Assembly: GCF_042453785.1 (NCBI RefSeq)
Contig: NC_091665.1
Coordinates: 1,047,001-1,111,000, forward strand
DNA length: 64,000 nucleotides
Source: Malus domestica
Lineage: Eukaryota; Streptophyta; Magnoliopsida; Rosales; Rosaceae
Direction of reading: 5' to 3'
Numbering within the stretch: position 1 is the stretch's first letter; each line of letters opens with the position of its first letter. The translations under genes and the position numbers were made by a program. This document shows positions 14,101 to 24,100 of the stretch, piece after piece. The notes below the pieces were generated by a model. The model was not told where the DNA came from. It saw only the letters and a program-made list of their open reading frames with translations, and did not search any database.

Positions 14101-16979
14101 TCTTCGATTTTGGAGCAAGCAATCTTGTTGGGGGTGTTTTCTCGAATGTGAGTAAAGGTTGGGCATGTTTGCTAGTCTACCTTACCACGAAGCACAGAGG
14201 TTGACACAGGGACTTTCAAATTATCCAGTAGTGGTACTGTTCCTTTACCCTCTCTTCGATTTTTGAGAAAGTAATCATGTTGGGAGTCTGGCTCTCGAGA
14301 TTCGGAGGGCGATGCCTCTTCGATTTTGGGGCAAGCAATCTTGTTGGGAGTGTTTTCTCGAATGTGAGTAAAGGTTGGGCATGTTTGCTAGTCTACCTTG
14401 CCATGAAGCATAGAGGTTGACACACCGAGACTTTCCAATTATCCAGCAGTGGTACTGTTCCTTTACCCTTGTGGGTAATAATATGGTAGCTAGGCCTTCA
14501 AAATTTATGTGTCTAAACTTTGTTAGTGTTGTTTCTTTGCTATTCTTTTACCCTTCTTGGTCAGAGCGATGTAGTGAGAGTTGCAAGCTTCACGTGTCTC
14601 GACTTTGTCAGAGAACTTTGGCAAAGTTATATGTGGTACCCATGAGCTACTGTTGCATGTGGGAAGTGGGTGATTGAACAGTACGATTCATGTGTTTTCT
14701 ACTTCGCCAGAAATCTTCGACAGAATGCCCATAATTTCCGCAAAGCTGAGTGTGCGTGTGACAGGTGCTGACAAGGCTGGAAAAGTAGTCTCAACTTTGT
14801 CAGAGAACTTTGGCAAAGTTATATGTGGTACCCATGAGCTACTGTTGCGTGTGGGAAGTGGATGATTGAACAGTACGATTCATGTGCTTTCTACTTCGCC
14901 AGAAATCTTCGACAGAATGCCCATAATTTCCGCAAAGCTGAATGTGCGTGTGACAGGTGCTGACAAGGCTGGAAAAGTTGGTGCCTCTTCGATTTCTGAG
15001 ATCGGCCCTCGTGGTCTCTGAGCAGCCCAGCTTTTGAGAAAGCAAACCTCTTCGATTTCTGAGATCGGCCCTCGTGGTCTCTGGGCAGCCCAGCTTTTGA
15101 GAAAGCAAACCTCTTCGATTTCTGAGATCGACCTTCGTGGTCTTTGAGCAGCCCAGCTTTTGAGAAAGCAAACGCCTCTTCGATTTCTGAGATCGACCCT
15201 CGTGGTCTCTGAGCAGCCCAGCTTTTGAGAAAGCAAACGCCTCTTCGATTTCTGAAGCTTCGTCGAGTGCAGATTTTTATAGAGGCTGACATTAAGTTCC
15301 AAAGCACACTTGAATATCCACCAGTAGAAACTCCATTCTTGCACTTCTAAGATCTTGATTTGTCCGACCTCTTCTCTCTTCTACACCTTTGAAAATGTCT
15401 GGCCCCTCCGACCGTCGTTTTGACTTGAACCTTGTTGAAGAGGCAGCCCCGCCTTCTCCAGACAACATATGGCGCCCATCCTTCGTCTCCCCTACTGGTC
15501 CTCTTACCGTTGGGGATTCCGTGATGAAGAATGATATGACCGCTGCGGTAGTGGCCAGGAACCTTCTCACTCCCAAAGATAACAGACTACTTTCCAAACG
15601 GTCTGATGAGTTGGCTGTTAAGGATTCTCTGGCTCTTAGTGTTCAGTGTGCAGGTTCTGTGTCTAATATGGCCCAACGCCTATTTGCTCGAACCCGCCAA
15701 GTTGAATTATTGGCGGCTGAAGTGATGAGTCTCAAACAGGAGATTAGAGGGCTCAAGCATGAGAATAAACAGTTGCACCGGCTCGCACATGACTATGCTA
15801 CAAACATGAAGAGGAAGCTTGACCAGATGAAGGAATCTGATGGTCAGGTTTTACTTGATCATCAAAGATTTGTGGGTTTGTTCCAAAGGCATTTATTGCC
15901 TTCGTCTTCTAGGGCTGTGCCGCGTAATGAAGCTCCAAATGATCAACCTCTGATGCCTCCTCCTTCTAGGGTTCTGTCCAGTACTGAGGCTCCGAATGAT
16001 CCCCCTCCGGTGCCTTCTCTTTCTGGGGCTCTACCGACTGCCGAGACTTCTCCTAAGCAACCTTTGTGAAGGCTCCCTCTTGTTTGTTTATTTTGACTTA
16101 AGTATATGTACATATTTGTAATTTATCGGGGATATCAATAAATAAGTTTTCCTTCATTTCAACGTATTGTGTTAAATCACCAAAGCCTTCTTCGCTAAGT
16201 TCTTTGAATCAATGAAACTAATTAATTAAGATTGGGAGCTTACCGTGTTAGGAAAGGCCTTACTAGAGTCACCCCCGTGCGCACATACAAGAGGAGGCTC
16301 ATTTAGCCAACCACACTTTCTCGACTGCATCTGTAGAAAGATTAAAAACTTACACAGTAAATTATCTGAGCCTCCCGAATGAAAAATGTTATGTCCTTTA
16401 TACACAATATGTAAATACCGAATTACGAGCATACACAACTTGCAAATTTATTATTTATGGGGAAAATATGCATCAGTCAGTTTGTCGCTGGCGTCGGATT
16501 CTATGTAGCTACAATCAAACTCTCAACACTCGACAATCTAAGCAGTACAATAAGCCTCAATTACACAATTCCTTCTCTTTTGTAAAACGTTGAGTAACTT
16601 TAAGAATTCTCCCAAATCAAGTTAAACCTAATGAGATATCACGATTTGTTGTCTGGTGGCACTCAGCCCTACGATTCAATTCCGGCATTCTCAATTTATA
16701 ATATGAATCAAAAATGTCAAAATTAAGAAATTGATGGGTATTTTGCGTTAGTAGAAACAAGAAGAAGGAGGAGCTGGAAAATGTACAAGGAAAGAGTACC
16801 CGATGAAAGAGTTTGAGTCTGAAGAGGAAGAAAATGGGAGGGACAAAAGCGATGAAGGCCACGCTTACGAGAATCGCGCGAAACAAGACTCTCTTTGAAG
16901 AAAATCTCCACCGCTGCCGTCTCTGCAGACTCTGATGCAGCAACGGTTGCCTCCTCCCAACTCTCGTTGAGATCGCCAT
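8172..16979 (-). CDS. GDPD4: Glycerophosphodiester phosphodiesterase, GDPD4-type, 9 exons, 327 aa
   Basis: Minus-strand exons: 16979-16800, 16330-16244, 11457-11360, 10673-10613, 10459-10382, 10272-10180, 9945-9856, 8566-8439, 8340-8172. All borders are GT-AG and phases are consistent. The enzyme hydrolyses glycerophosphodiesters to glycerol-3-phosphate and an alcohol. A basic N-terminus precedes one membrane segment (about residues 33-54), indicating a membrane-anchored enzyme. Catalytic GDPD residues are visible: His78 (CAHGGD), Glu105 and Asp107 (CIEIDV) and His120 (LHDRD). Later conserved pieces are QVILDVKVGPP, VYAWTVDD and VTSNP. Length and the single N-terminal anchor match plant GDPD4. 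The start MAISTRV was chosen over an upstream in-frame Met because basic-then-hydrophobic layout begins there; the upstream option would add about 23 residues. Intron 2 is 4.8 kb and filled with mobile DNA, separating His78 from the other catalytic residues. Confidence 0.87.
11613..12238 (-). pseudogene. RTE-type LINE 3' fragment, copy A (inside GDPD intron 2)
   Basis: On the minus strand the translation (12238 downward) gives the C-terminal part of an RTE-clade LINE ORF: DRFRYLGSILQENGEL, LCDRRRPLKLKGKFYRT, LYGTECWAVK, RWFGHVQRRP, GRGRPRKTL. It ends with the GGCTTTG(TTG)n tail typical of plant RTE elements (seen as the ACAAC run at 11613-11631). Only the region after the reverse-transcriptase catalytic core is present, so this is a 5'-truncated, non-functional copy. 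It is fused at its 5' side to the composite repeat at 12239-16206 in the same arrangement as copy B2 at 29158-29773. It lies in sense orientation relative to the GDPD transcript. Confidence 0.85.
13815..14480 (+). repeat. Tandem array of about 217-bp units, copy A
   Basis: The phrase AGTCTGGCTCTCGAGATTCGG recurs at about 13851, 14069 and 14285, giving spacings of 218 and 216 bp. Each unit continues with a CCTCTTCGATTTTGGAGC block, a GGTTGGGCATGTTTGCTAG block and a CCAATTATCCAGCAGTGG block. The ORFs of 60-90 codons here repeat themselves from unit to unit and are by-products of the array. The same units, in more copies, occur in copy B (about 26340-27680). Confidence 0.85.
14984..15256 (+). 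repeat. 63-65 bp tandem repeat, about 4.3 copies, just upstream of the coiled-coil ORF (copy A)
   Basis: Units begin CCTCTTCGATTTCTGAGATC at 14984, 15047, 15110 and 15175, with a partial unit at 15240. Spacings are 63, 63, 65 and 65 bp. The array ends about 140 bp before the ORF start, so it occupies a promoter-like position. Three overlapping ORFs on the minus strand (14839-15344) only reflect the repeat, because 63 is divisible by three. Confidence 0.9.
15395..16069 (+). CDS. Coiled-coil protein ORF of the composite repeat, copy A, 224 aa
   Basis: An uninterrupted ORF from ATG (MSGPSDRRFDLNL) to TGA. Residues about 100-155 form a heptad-rich charged helix (MSLKQEIRGLKHENKQLHRL), predicted coiled coil. 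The N-terminal and C-terminal thirds are rich in Pro, Ser and Asn with repeated EAPND and PPPSR/PSLSG motifs. There is no signal peptide, membrane segment, zinc knuckle or nuclease motif. Upstream is a TTTTTATAG TATA-like site (about 15275) after the tandem array; an AATAAATAAG polyadenylation-like signal lies at about 16136. The copy at 24966-25640 is equally intact and differs by only three residues. From memory, ORFs starting this way are widespread in apple and pear gene predictions; a gag-like or otherwise element-borne role is inference. It is antisense to the host GDPD gene. Confidence 0.75.
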   Translation: MSGPSDRRFDLNLVEEAAPPSPDNIWRPSFVSPTGPLTVGDSVMKNDMTAAVVARNLLTPKDNRLLSKRSDELAVKDSLALSVQCAGSVSNMAQRLFARTRQVELLAAEVMSLKQEIRGLKHENKQLHRLAHDYATNMKRKLDQMKESDGQVLLDHQRFVGLFQRHLLPSSSRAVPRNEAPNDQPLMPPPSRVLSSTEAPNDPPPVPSLSGALPTAETSPKQPL

Positions 16980-17350
16980 TTTTGGTATACGACTCGTACT
17001 CGGCTGAAACTTCCACATATATGAAAATTGGAACTTTAACAAAACCATCCGGCTACTGTTTAGTTTAAGAAAACCATATTTTTACACTAAAAATCAATCC
17101 TGGTACTATTTACTTTACCCTTTATTTTATCCTTATCATTAAAACTCAAAGTTTTCAAACCCTTTTCATTAGTTTTCTTATGAAAAATATGATAGGAGAA
17201 TAGGCTATTTCAAATTTTAATTTCCCAATTCCCAATTTTTATTTGATAAATTAATTCCATTTTCATTTTTCATTTTCTTGAAAACTAAAAACTAGTTTGT
17301 TTTCAACGTTTAAAACTTTGAAAGTTGAAAGTTGAAATTAAAAGAATACA
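16980..17350. other. Short upstream region of the GDPD gene
   Basis: Only about 370 bp separate the GDPD start codon from the solo LTR at 17351. The stretch is AT-rich (17100-17345) and should contain the GDPD promoter and 5' UTR (minus strand). No clear TATA box was chosen. No gene is present. Confidence 0.45.
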
Positions 17351-19563
17351 TGACACACCCGACCTAAATCGAGGCATGTTGGCTGTCATGTGGGAGTGAC
17401 GTAACCATGTGTATAATGCAGAAGCAATAGAGATAAAAGGAGTTACGAATAACAAAAACCAAATCAACTAGAGTACTAGCTAAGATAGAGTGCTAGTGCG
17501 AAATTAAGTGTGAAACACACAACCAGAGCATAAATATCCTAACTGCAGTCAAGTAGGACAAATACTAATTATTCAACGCCCAAAGGTGATCCTACATTAA
17601 TGGTATTCTGTTAGAACCCTCGTCGAAACCCTCGTGATCCACCAAGCACTTCTACCTAAAATATGGAAGGGCGCAAAACAGAAAGTGTGAGTGGGCAAAA
17701 ACAAAGTTTTTCAAAATCATTTCATTTCTCAAAAGTTCTAACCCCTCACTGTAAAACCTGTATAATTTCCCCAAAAATAATAGTAATAATAAGCTATATC
17801 AAAAATCATACTCAAGATGAAAATCCATAAAAGTATACCATGCCAAAGTATCTCAATGCTATGCTACAAGTATCGATGTCAAATAATGCATCAGCCAAAT
17901 CCCTCTAACTCAAATCAAATCCTGCACATGAGTCATAACCACCTAAAGTGGTCTGTACGACAAGATTAGGTGTAAAGTAAATATGCTCTAGTACTACGAT
18001 CACGTGAAAGCTGTGCGAATAATCACGGGTCACTTACGAGCCGGAACCACCTAAAGTGGTATGTACAACAAGTCTGTGCACCTAACTTGGATCAAAAGTG
18101 AGCATATGGTGCGGGAGGTGAACATCACATAAAAGATTGTGCCCTAACTCTGGGCGGGAGCACTAACACCGGGGTGTATGTTCATGAGCTCTCAATACAT
18201 CACATCATATCTCACATAACTGAAGTAACCTCATATCTTTAATTTATGAACTTACCTGTGCGTCCGCAGCACCAATCATAAATATATACAACTACTAATG
18301 CATAATAAAATAGACAGATACTTTGCATGGCATGTCAAAACGTATAATCATTCAAATTCATTTTTTGGGAAAAACTCAAGTATATAGGTATATATGGAAA
18401 ACCAAAAGCCCATTCACTGATATGTAGAAGGGTTGTAGCCCCCGAGCCTCGATTGATGGCGCTCATCCTCAGGATAGGTCTCACTTATATGCGAAATAAC
18501 TGAATAAACGTTATTTAAAGCACATACACAAAACTAGGAAATAACTTCTCATACAAATCTCAAATGGGGTATTTGAATATATCACCATGATCTACTCAAC
18601 CTCAGGAACATCCCCATATTTTTAGAAAAATTTCCTGACCTCCTACGCGCCGGCCAAGGCGCGGCCAGACGCGCCCCCACACGCGACCAAACCCTAACTG
18701 AAGCTTAACTGCTGTTAGGAATATTCCGTTAAATCTTAACAAAAGTTAACGGCATTACCTGATGCCGTTAGAATATTCTGTCAGACTTGATGGAATATTC
18801 TTCTTCGTCTTCCTTGGATCGCCGGAGATAGTTGCCGACACCGGTTTCTGCAAAAACAATCAAACCTTTATATCTTCTTCGATTCTCAACCAAAATTCAC
18901 GAAATTTATACCAATTTGAAGCTTAGGATGAGAGGAACAAAACCTTACCACTTTAATCCCTAAAATCCACTGGATTTTGCCGAATAACCCTCGATAATCC
19001 GGCCAAACTTGAAACTCGCCAAACTCAACTTCCCGACGTCCAATTCACTTTGTTTTTCTTCTTCGAGCTCCGTGAAGAAGTCCTAAAGCTCACTAGCAGC
19101 TTAAAATCTTCTAAAAACTTCAAAATCACGAGGGCATGAACAATGCTCAAATCGGAGATTATGGTTTCTCGGGTTTTTTGAGATTTTCATGTCCAACCAT
19201 CACTACCATTTGACTCCTAAGCTTGCAAGGAGTCCAAAAACATCGATCACAACCTCGATATGTGAAGTTTGAAAGGGTTTTGAGGGTTGTCCGTACAGGT
19301 TGTATGAAAATGGCAAGAAATCCGAGGGAGGGAGGAGAGAGAGAAGTCAACGGGAGTGGTGTGTGTGAGTGTGAGTGTGTGGTCCAGTTTTTGGGCTACT
19401 AACAACCACAAAACCATAATTTTTAAGTTCTAAAAACTTAGGAACTAATTAGATTAGTCTAACACCCAAACTCAAACTACAACACTACACCATATACTTA
19501 ACATCTAAGGGTATTCTAGTCAATTCACACAATCGAAAATATATTTTGGGACGGGCTGTCACA
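17351..19563 (-). mobile_element. Solo LTR, 2.2 kb, with perfect 5-bp target duplication ATACA
   Basis: The segment starts TGACACACCCGACC at 17351 and ends GGACGGGCTGTCACA at 19563, so both strands read TG...CA. It is flanked by ATACA at 17346-17350 and ATACA at 19564-19568, an exact 5-bp duplication. A second, inverted partial copy lies at 58680-60117. There is no internal region or second LTR next to it, so it is a solo LTR left by LTR-LTR recombination. A 2.2 kb LTR is long and fits Gypsy-type families, but the family is not proven. Strand is given relative to the copy at 58680. Small ORFs inside (for example 19159-19350) are not genes. Confidence 0.85.
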
Positions 19564-19659
19564 ATACAAGTCAAGGTGTGAGATAAATTTTCAGGGTCAG
19601 TTGACAATTATTTTGTTTTTCTTTTAATTTTAACATTTTAAAAATTGAAAGTTGAACTT

Positions 19660-20115
19660 GTCTTTTTTTGTTGACAACAGGGCATAAGCCCGAAAGGAAA
19701 GAAAGATTATATAAGAATATCATGAGGTCATAAAATTCCAACTATATCTGCAGTTGGCAACTGATAATAAAAAAGAGGAGTTGCTCAAAAAAGACTAGAC
19801 CCAAACTGACAAACCCAAACGAGCCAAATCATCAGCAACAAGACCAACTTTGGTGCATAAGGGCACGACAATTCAGCACTAAACTTCCTGGAGGGTGATT
19901 TATCCACTTTTACATTTGAAATCAATTGAACTGCAAGAGCAAAATATAGTCCTACCATAATCTTCTTAATTCCATAATTTCATGCAAGTTGCAGTCCAAT
20001 AAAAACACCTCAAACTTCAACACATAGAATCTCACATCGACCAAGATTAGCACAAAAACCAAAAATCCATGCCCCCGACAAGTTCCATGAGGACACCACT
20101 AGCACCAATGAAAAC
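19660..20115 (-). pseudogene. Decayed L1-type LINE 3' end (RNase H-like fragment)
   Basis: Read on the minus strand, the translation in broken frames resembles the RNase H-like domain at the 3' end of plant L1 elements: GASGVLMELVG, then a GRCEILCVEV-like stretch, GVFIGLQLA and AVQLI. After it comes the FRAYALLS-type tail sequence (TTTCGGGCTTATGCCC) often seen at LINE ends, then a short A-rich stretch (minus strand). Several stops interrupt the frame. It is a short relic; its 5' border is approximate. Confidence 0.5.
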
Positions 20116-20766
20116 TAAAAACGAAAAAAGTTGAACTCTTGTTTGATGAAGTTGAACTTTTTTAAAAAGTTAAAACTAAAAATAAAAAACAAAATAGTCA
20201 TCATTAGGCTTCAATAAATTTATCTTACAGTTCAATTTTATTGTTTTGAAAATTAATAATAAAAAGTGAAAACACAAGGCGAAATTTTGAAAATTAGAGA
20301 AACTAGTTGCTGGTTTTGGTTTTTAAATTTTACTATTTTGAAAGAGGTATTTGTCAAATTTTTTCACATATTTGTAATGAGGAAAATTGTCCATTTATAA
20401 AGTTCAGAGGGTTATCAGTTAAAATCAAAGTCCATAGAAAAATTGTCAACTTTATACAAATTCGGTGGACAAATTAGTAAATAGGTATTTTTAAATTAAA
20501 AATTAAAACTAGTTACCAAATGATATTTCAGTTCTCCCTGCAATACTTACCGGCCTTTTAGCTTGAAACCGTAAGGTCCAGTGCTAATGCACTTTTCCAC
20601 AAGGCCGACGAGAAGAAGACCGGTTTGGTGTGAGGTGAATGAGGTGTGTCAAACCATCACGCTAGGTATAATTTACAGAAAGTTATCAAATTATTAAAAG
20701 TGTATGTGACATAAAATGAGGTTTGTAAAAATCACCACCTAAAATAAATTGTGAGCACTCAATTGT

Positions 20767-20840
20767 GTTTGGGCCAGTAAAAATCAGCAAAATTTGTTTG
20801 GGCCCAATAAAAATCAGCAATGTCTGTTTGGGCTGGGAAG
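20767..20840 (+). promoter_or_regulatory. Tandem TGGGCC (site II-type) motifs in the SPC25-like gene promoter
   Basis: GTTTGGGCC/T occurs three times at 20767, 20796 and 20826, with the spacer TAAAAATCAGCAA repeated after the first two, giving a 29-30 bp period. They lie 200-275 bp upstream of the start codon. TGGGCC/T motifs are known binding sites for TCP transcription factors in plant promoters of proliferation-linked genes, which would suit a kinetochore protein. Function here is inferred from motif and position only. Confidence 0.45.
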
Positions 20841-21039
20841 TAAGGGGATGTATCTGGCGACCAGAACCTCGATCTTCTACTCAACTTTCCCTCCAAAAAT
20901 CAGCGATTCCTAAATCCCAACCTTCACTTCACAGTTGATGATTGACATACTCTCGCTCTCTGTGAGCTAAAGCTGTAAAGAAAGAAAGAAAGTAAAGAAG
21001 AAGAAGAAGAAGAAGAAGAAGAAGAAGAAGAGGAAGAAA

Positions 21040-21134
21040 ATGGAGGAATACTTGCAGTACATGAAGACATTGCGCTCTCAGATGAACGGTGCGTTTCCAT
21101 TTCGAATCCCTCTCTTTTCAATTTGTTGATATTT

Positions 21135-21168
<34 letters not shown>

Positions 21169-24100
21169 CTGAATTAATTACGCAAATTTCGACCGATTGA
21201 TCTGTTCTTTTTTAATTCAAAAAATGTATAGATGTGGAAGATCAAGCTGCAAAGGTCTCAGTGGAAGAGCAAATGCAGTTGACCACCATTCAGACATTGG
21301 AGAACGATCTCAATTCTGGTTCTTGTCTTCTTCTTCGCATTTACATTTCGTGCTTAGTTTGACGCAATTTTTGTATGTGTGCAGGCAGTTTGCTCATTCT
21401 TTTAATCTGTGTTTAAAATTAATGAGTGCAAAATTTTGATTCGTTTCCTTCAATCTAATACCCGTATTTTTCTCAAATGTTGGAACATCGAATTTTGCTC
21501 CTAGCTTCCTACTACAGTAGACTCGTTTTAAATGTAAATTTAATGCTAATTATATGACCAAAATGCCAGCAATTTATAAAGGACAGCCTTCAAACTGTTG
21601 AATCAAGTCTATCTTGACTCTTTGCTGCTACCCTATGCTTCTCAGACACGCGAGAAGTGAGATTGAGGCACGAGATGCATTCAATTGGATTGGATCTGTG
21701 TTCAACTTGTTTGAATATTCTAGTTATTCAAGGATTTCTGTTGATTATAAGTCCTTTACAACATTTCAAGCAATTTAATGCATTCAAGTCCAGATGTTTT
21801 GGTCATTAAGGTTTCCTTTTAATTTGTAGTTAGTTGGGAAAGTAAAATCCAGCATCTTCCATTTGAACATTCGAGCAGTTTAATGCATTGAGTTCCAGAT
21901 ATGAAACTATTTTCTATTTGCCATTTGTTCTTCAGTTAGTTGCCTTTTACACTTCTGAATTGTGACTCTTTTCTGTTGCAGCAATATCAGAAATAAAACG
22001 ATTCATGGAAGACATTGAGCAGATGAAAAATGCCAAGGGTCAAGTATGCTCACTAATTTTGGAAAAGCAGAGAAAGATAGCTTCTTTGGAGGCTGATTCG
22101 TCCACCCTGATCCAGGTAGCCTTTGTGTGTTTGTGTGTGGCCCTGCTGGTGTATGCTAATTAAGATGAGGTTAAAACTTAAAGCAATCAACTTGGCAACA
22201 TGTAGTATGTACAAATGGAAGTTGTGAGGTGTGCAAATTATTGTAATAATCATCAATTTTCATAAAGTAAAACAGTGAAAAATGTAGAAACATTTTAAAT
22301 CCAAGTGGACAGCTGCATCATCTTCCTCGTGCCTTCTGTTTTAACTTTTGAAAAAGTCATTTTCTTCCTTATGTCTTCTGTTCAGATGGAATTTCTAATT
22401 GCCCAACAAAGTTCCAAACACATGGCTTAAACTTTACTTGAAATAAAAAACATTGACCTGTTCTGAGCAGCTTCACGTCAATGGTATAACTATCTTGTAT
22501 CCAATAGAAGCCTGTTTGATATTACGCTTTTGTTGGTGTTCCATTTTGAGGTCAATACTTGGACTTTGGTCATTTTATTTTTCTTTGGTTTTCTTTACAT
22601 GTTTAACTCATAATCAGAAGCCCTTTCTTCTCTATAATGTGCGGTAGCCTTGCTTATATTCAAGTGCGTATAAGCCATGCTTTTCTGTACATTTTTTTAA
22701 TACCATATAGATAAGTTTTTTAGTTCTATTTTCTGGCCATGCATGTCTGATTGTAAGAAGTTAAGAATGCAGGGAGTATCTAACAAGTTAAAAAAATTCA
22801 AAGTTCTGATGTACATTACTATTTTGCTGACTACACTTCATTTGAGAGTCTGGGTTTATCTGTTTCGTATAAGACAAAATTTGTTTCATAAAAATATTTC
22901 TTTTGACTCTTTAATGGAATAGTAAAGGCGAGTTGAATTATGCATGTAGTGTTTATCATTTCACATCCCTGACTAGTATTCATTTTACTTTCCAAGAGAA
23001 ATGAATAAGTTTATCATATGTTCAATTGCTCATGCGTCATGACAATAAATATTTTGGTACCTATGTAGACTCTGGAGCTTATCGAACAGGAAAGAATCAA
23101 CTTATCTTCCAAGCTTATAGAAAAGAGGTATTTCAATACGCAAGCTAAATTGTTTAACATGAAGCTGATATTTTATATCAACTTATTCCCAGTGAGGACA
23201 CACATAAATCGAGAAAAAAAAATACTTATTGACTTTCCATGTTTGTCATAACAGCACTCACTACATGAAGGTTAGAGAGGATGTCAATGCCAAATTGCAG
23301 CTGCAACAGGTTTGGTTTTGGAGTCACCTTCATTTACATTGTGCTCTTTCTTCATTGCATTTATTGTTCCCTTTTTAAATTTTGGTTAGGATTGGGTCTA
23401 TTCTCACTGCACTCACATGGAACCGGGAGAGCATGGAATGGTACAACTTCATTCTTTTTTGTCTTTCTTTATTTACACATGTGATAGCTTCTTTAACGAT
23501 GTTGGCTATCTTTCTAGTTTACTGTAATACATATGTGTACAATTTCCTCACTTCTTTGACTTGATGTCTTGACTCTTGATTGAAGAAACAGTAATTTTTA
23601 TGCCATGGAGGTGGGACTCCTGCGGGTAATGAGAAGCTTAAAAATTGAAGCCCATTTCTTTAAAATCCCACTATAGTAATGAAATAGATTTTAAGGGTGA
23701 GCCAGTACTCAACAAGAGCCCCATAATAACCCATGAATCTATGTTTCCAACTGTGGCAAGTCCTTTTCCCCTTTCCTTCATAAAAAACCGCTTATTTCTT
23801 CAGACTTATTAGGGTGTATTCAATTAGGATTCTGAGAGAGTTTCAGGGAATTAATAATTCTAGGGGTATTCAATTAGGATTTTAAGTGATTCTCTGAAAT
23901 TCTAGGTATATTCAATTAGAATTTCAAAATAGTTTATTAAAATTCTTAGAAATCCAGGTGTATTCAATTAAGATTTTAAAGAAGTTTATAACATTCCAGG
24001 TGTATTCAATTAGAAATTGATTTTAAAGAATTTGAGAAAGACAGAATATATGGAGTGCAAGTTCAGTGCAAATGGAGGCCAAAACGAGTTAGGGGTGAGG

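Larger units (their letters stand above)
12239..16206 (+). mobile_element. Composite repeat, copy A, inside GDPD intron 2
   Basis: This segment is an inverted copy of 24820-29157 with many small differences. In plus order it contains: a Copia-LTR-like end (reverse strand, motif GAACCACGTACATCTTGTG near 12295-12345), four copies of GATATGGGATACTTTTGC (about 12822, 12978, 13281, 13311), about three 217-bp tandem units (13815-14480), a duplicated segment of about 200 bp (14540-14980), 63-bp tandem units (14984-15256) and the coiled-coil ORF (15395-16069). Similarity to the other copy stops at about 16206 on one side; on the other it continues into the RTE fragment. No reverse transcriptase, integrase or transposase is encoded, so it is non-autonomous. 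No target duplication was found for this copy. Confidence 0.75.
19569..21039. other. AT-rich divergent intergenic region upstream of the SPC25-like gene
   Basis: This contains a decayed LINE RNase H piece (19660-20115, listed separately), AT-rich sequence with many GTTGAA and AAAACT runs (20115-20530), then the proximal promoter and 5' UTR of the SPC25-like gene. The 5' UTR ends in an AAG microsatellite (about 20998-21030) directly before the ATG. The antisense serine-rich ORF there is only the microsatellite read backwards. Confidence 0.5.

Noticed and set aside
14984..15256. Regularly spaced repeats resembling a CRISPR array
   Set aside because: The repeats are contiguous tandem units without unique spacers, and the genome is a plant.
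14839..15344. Three overlapping minus-strand ORFs of 110-154 codons with repeated motifs such as FLKSWAAQRPRG
   Set aside because: They are translations of the 63-bp tandem repeat, whose length is a multiple of three, so several frames stay open by chance. No conserved start, and copy B breaks them.
15292..15597. 101-codon minus-strand ORF opposite the coiled-coil ORF (also 25438-25743)
   Set aside because: It is the antisense shadow of the conserved ORF; it has no domain and its conservation follows from the coding strand.
16723..17016. 97-codon minus-strand ORF overlapping GDPD exon 1 in another frame
   Set aside because: The alternative frame gives the basic plus membrane-segment N-terminus that splices in phase to the catalytic exon; this one does not.
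20924..21121. 65-codon minus-strand serine-rich ORF
   Set aside because: It is the AAG microsatellite of the SPC25-like 5' UTR read on the opposite strand.
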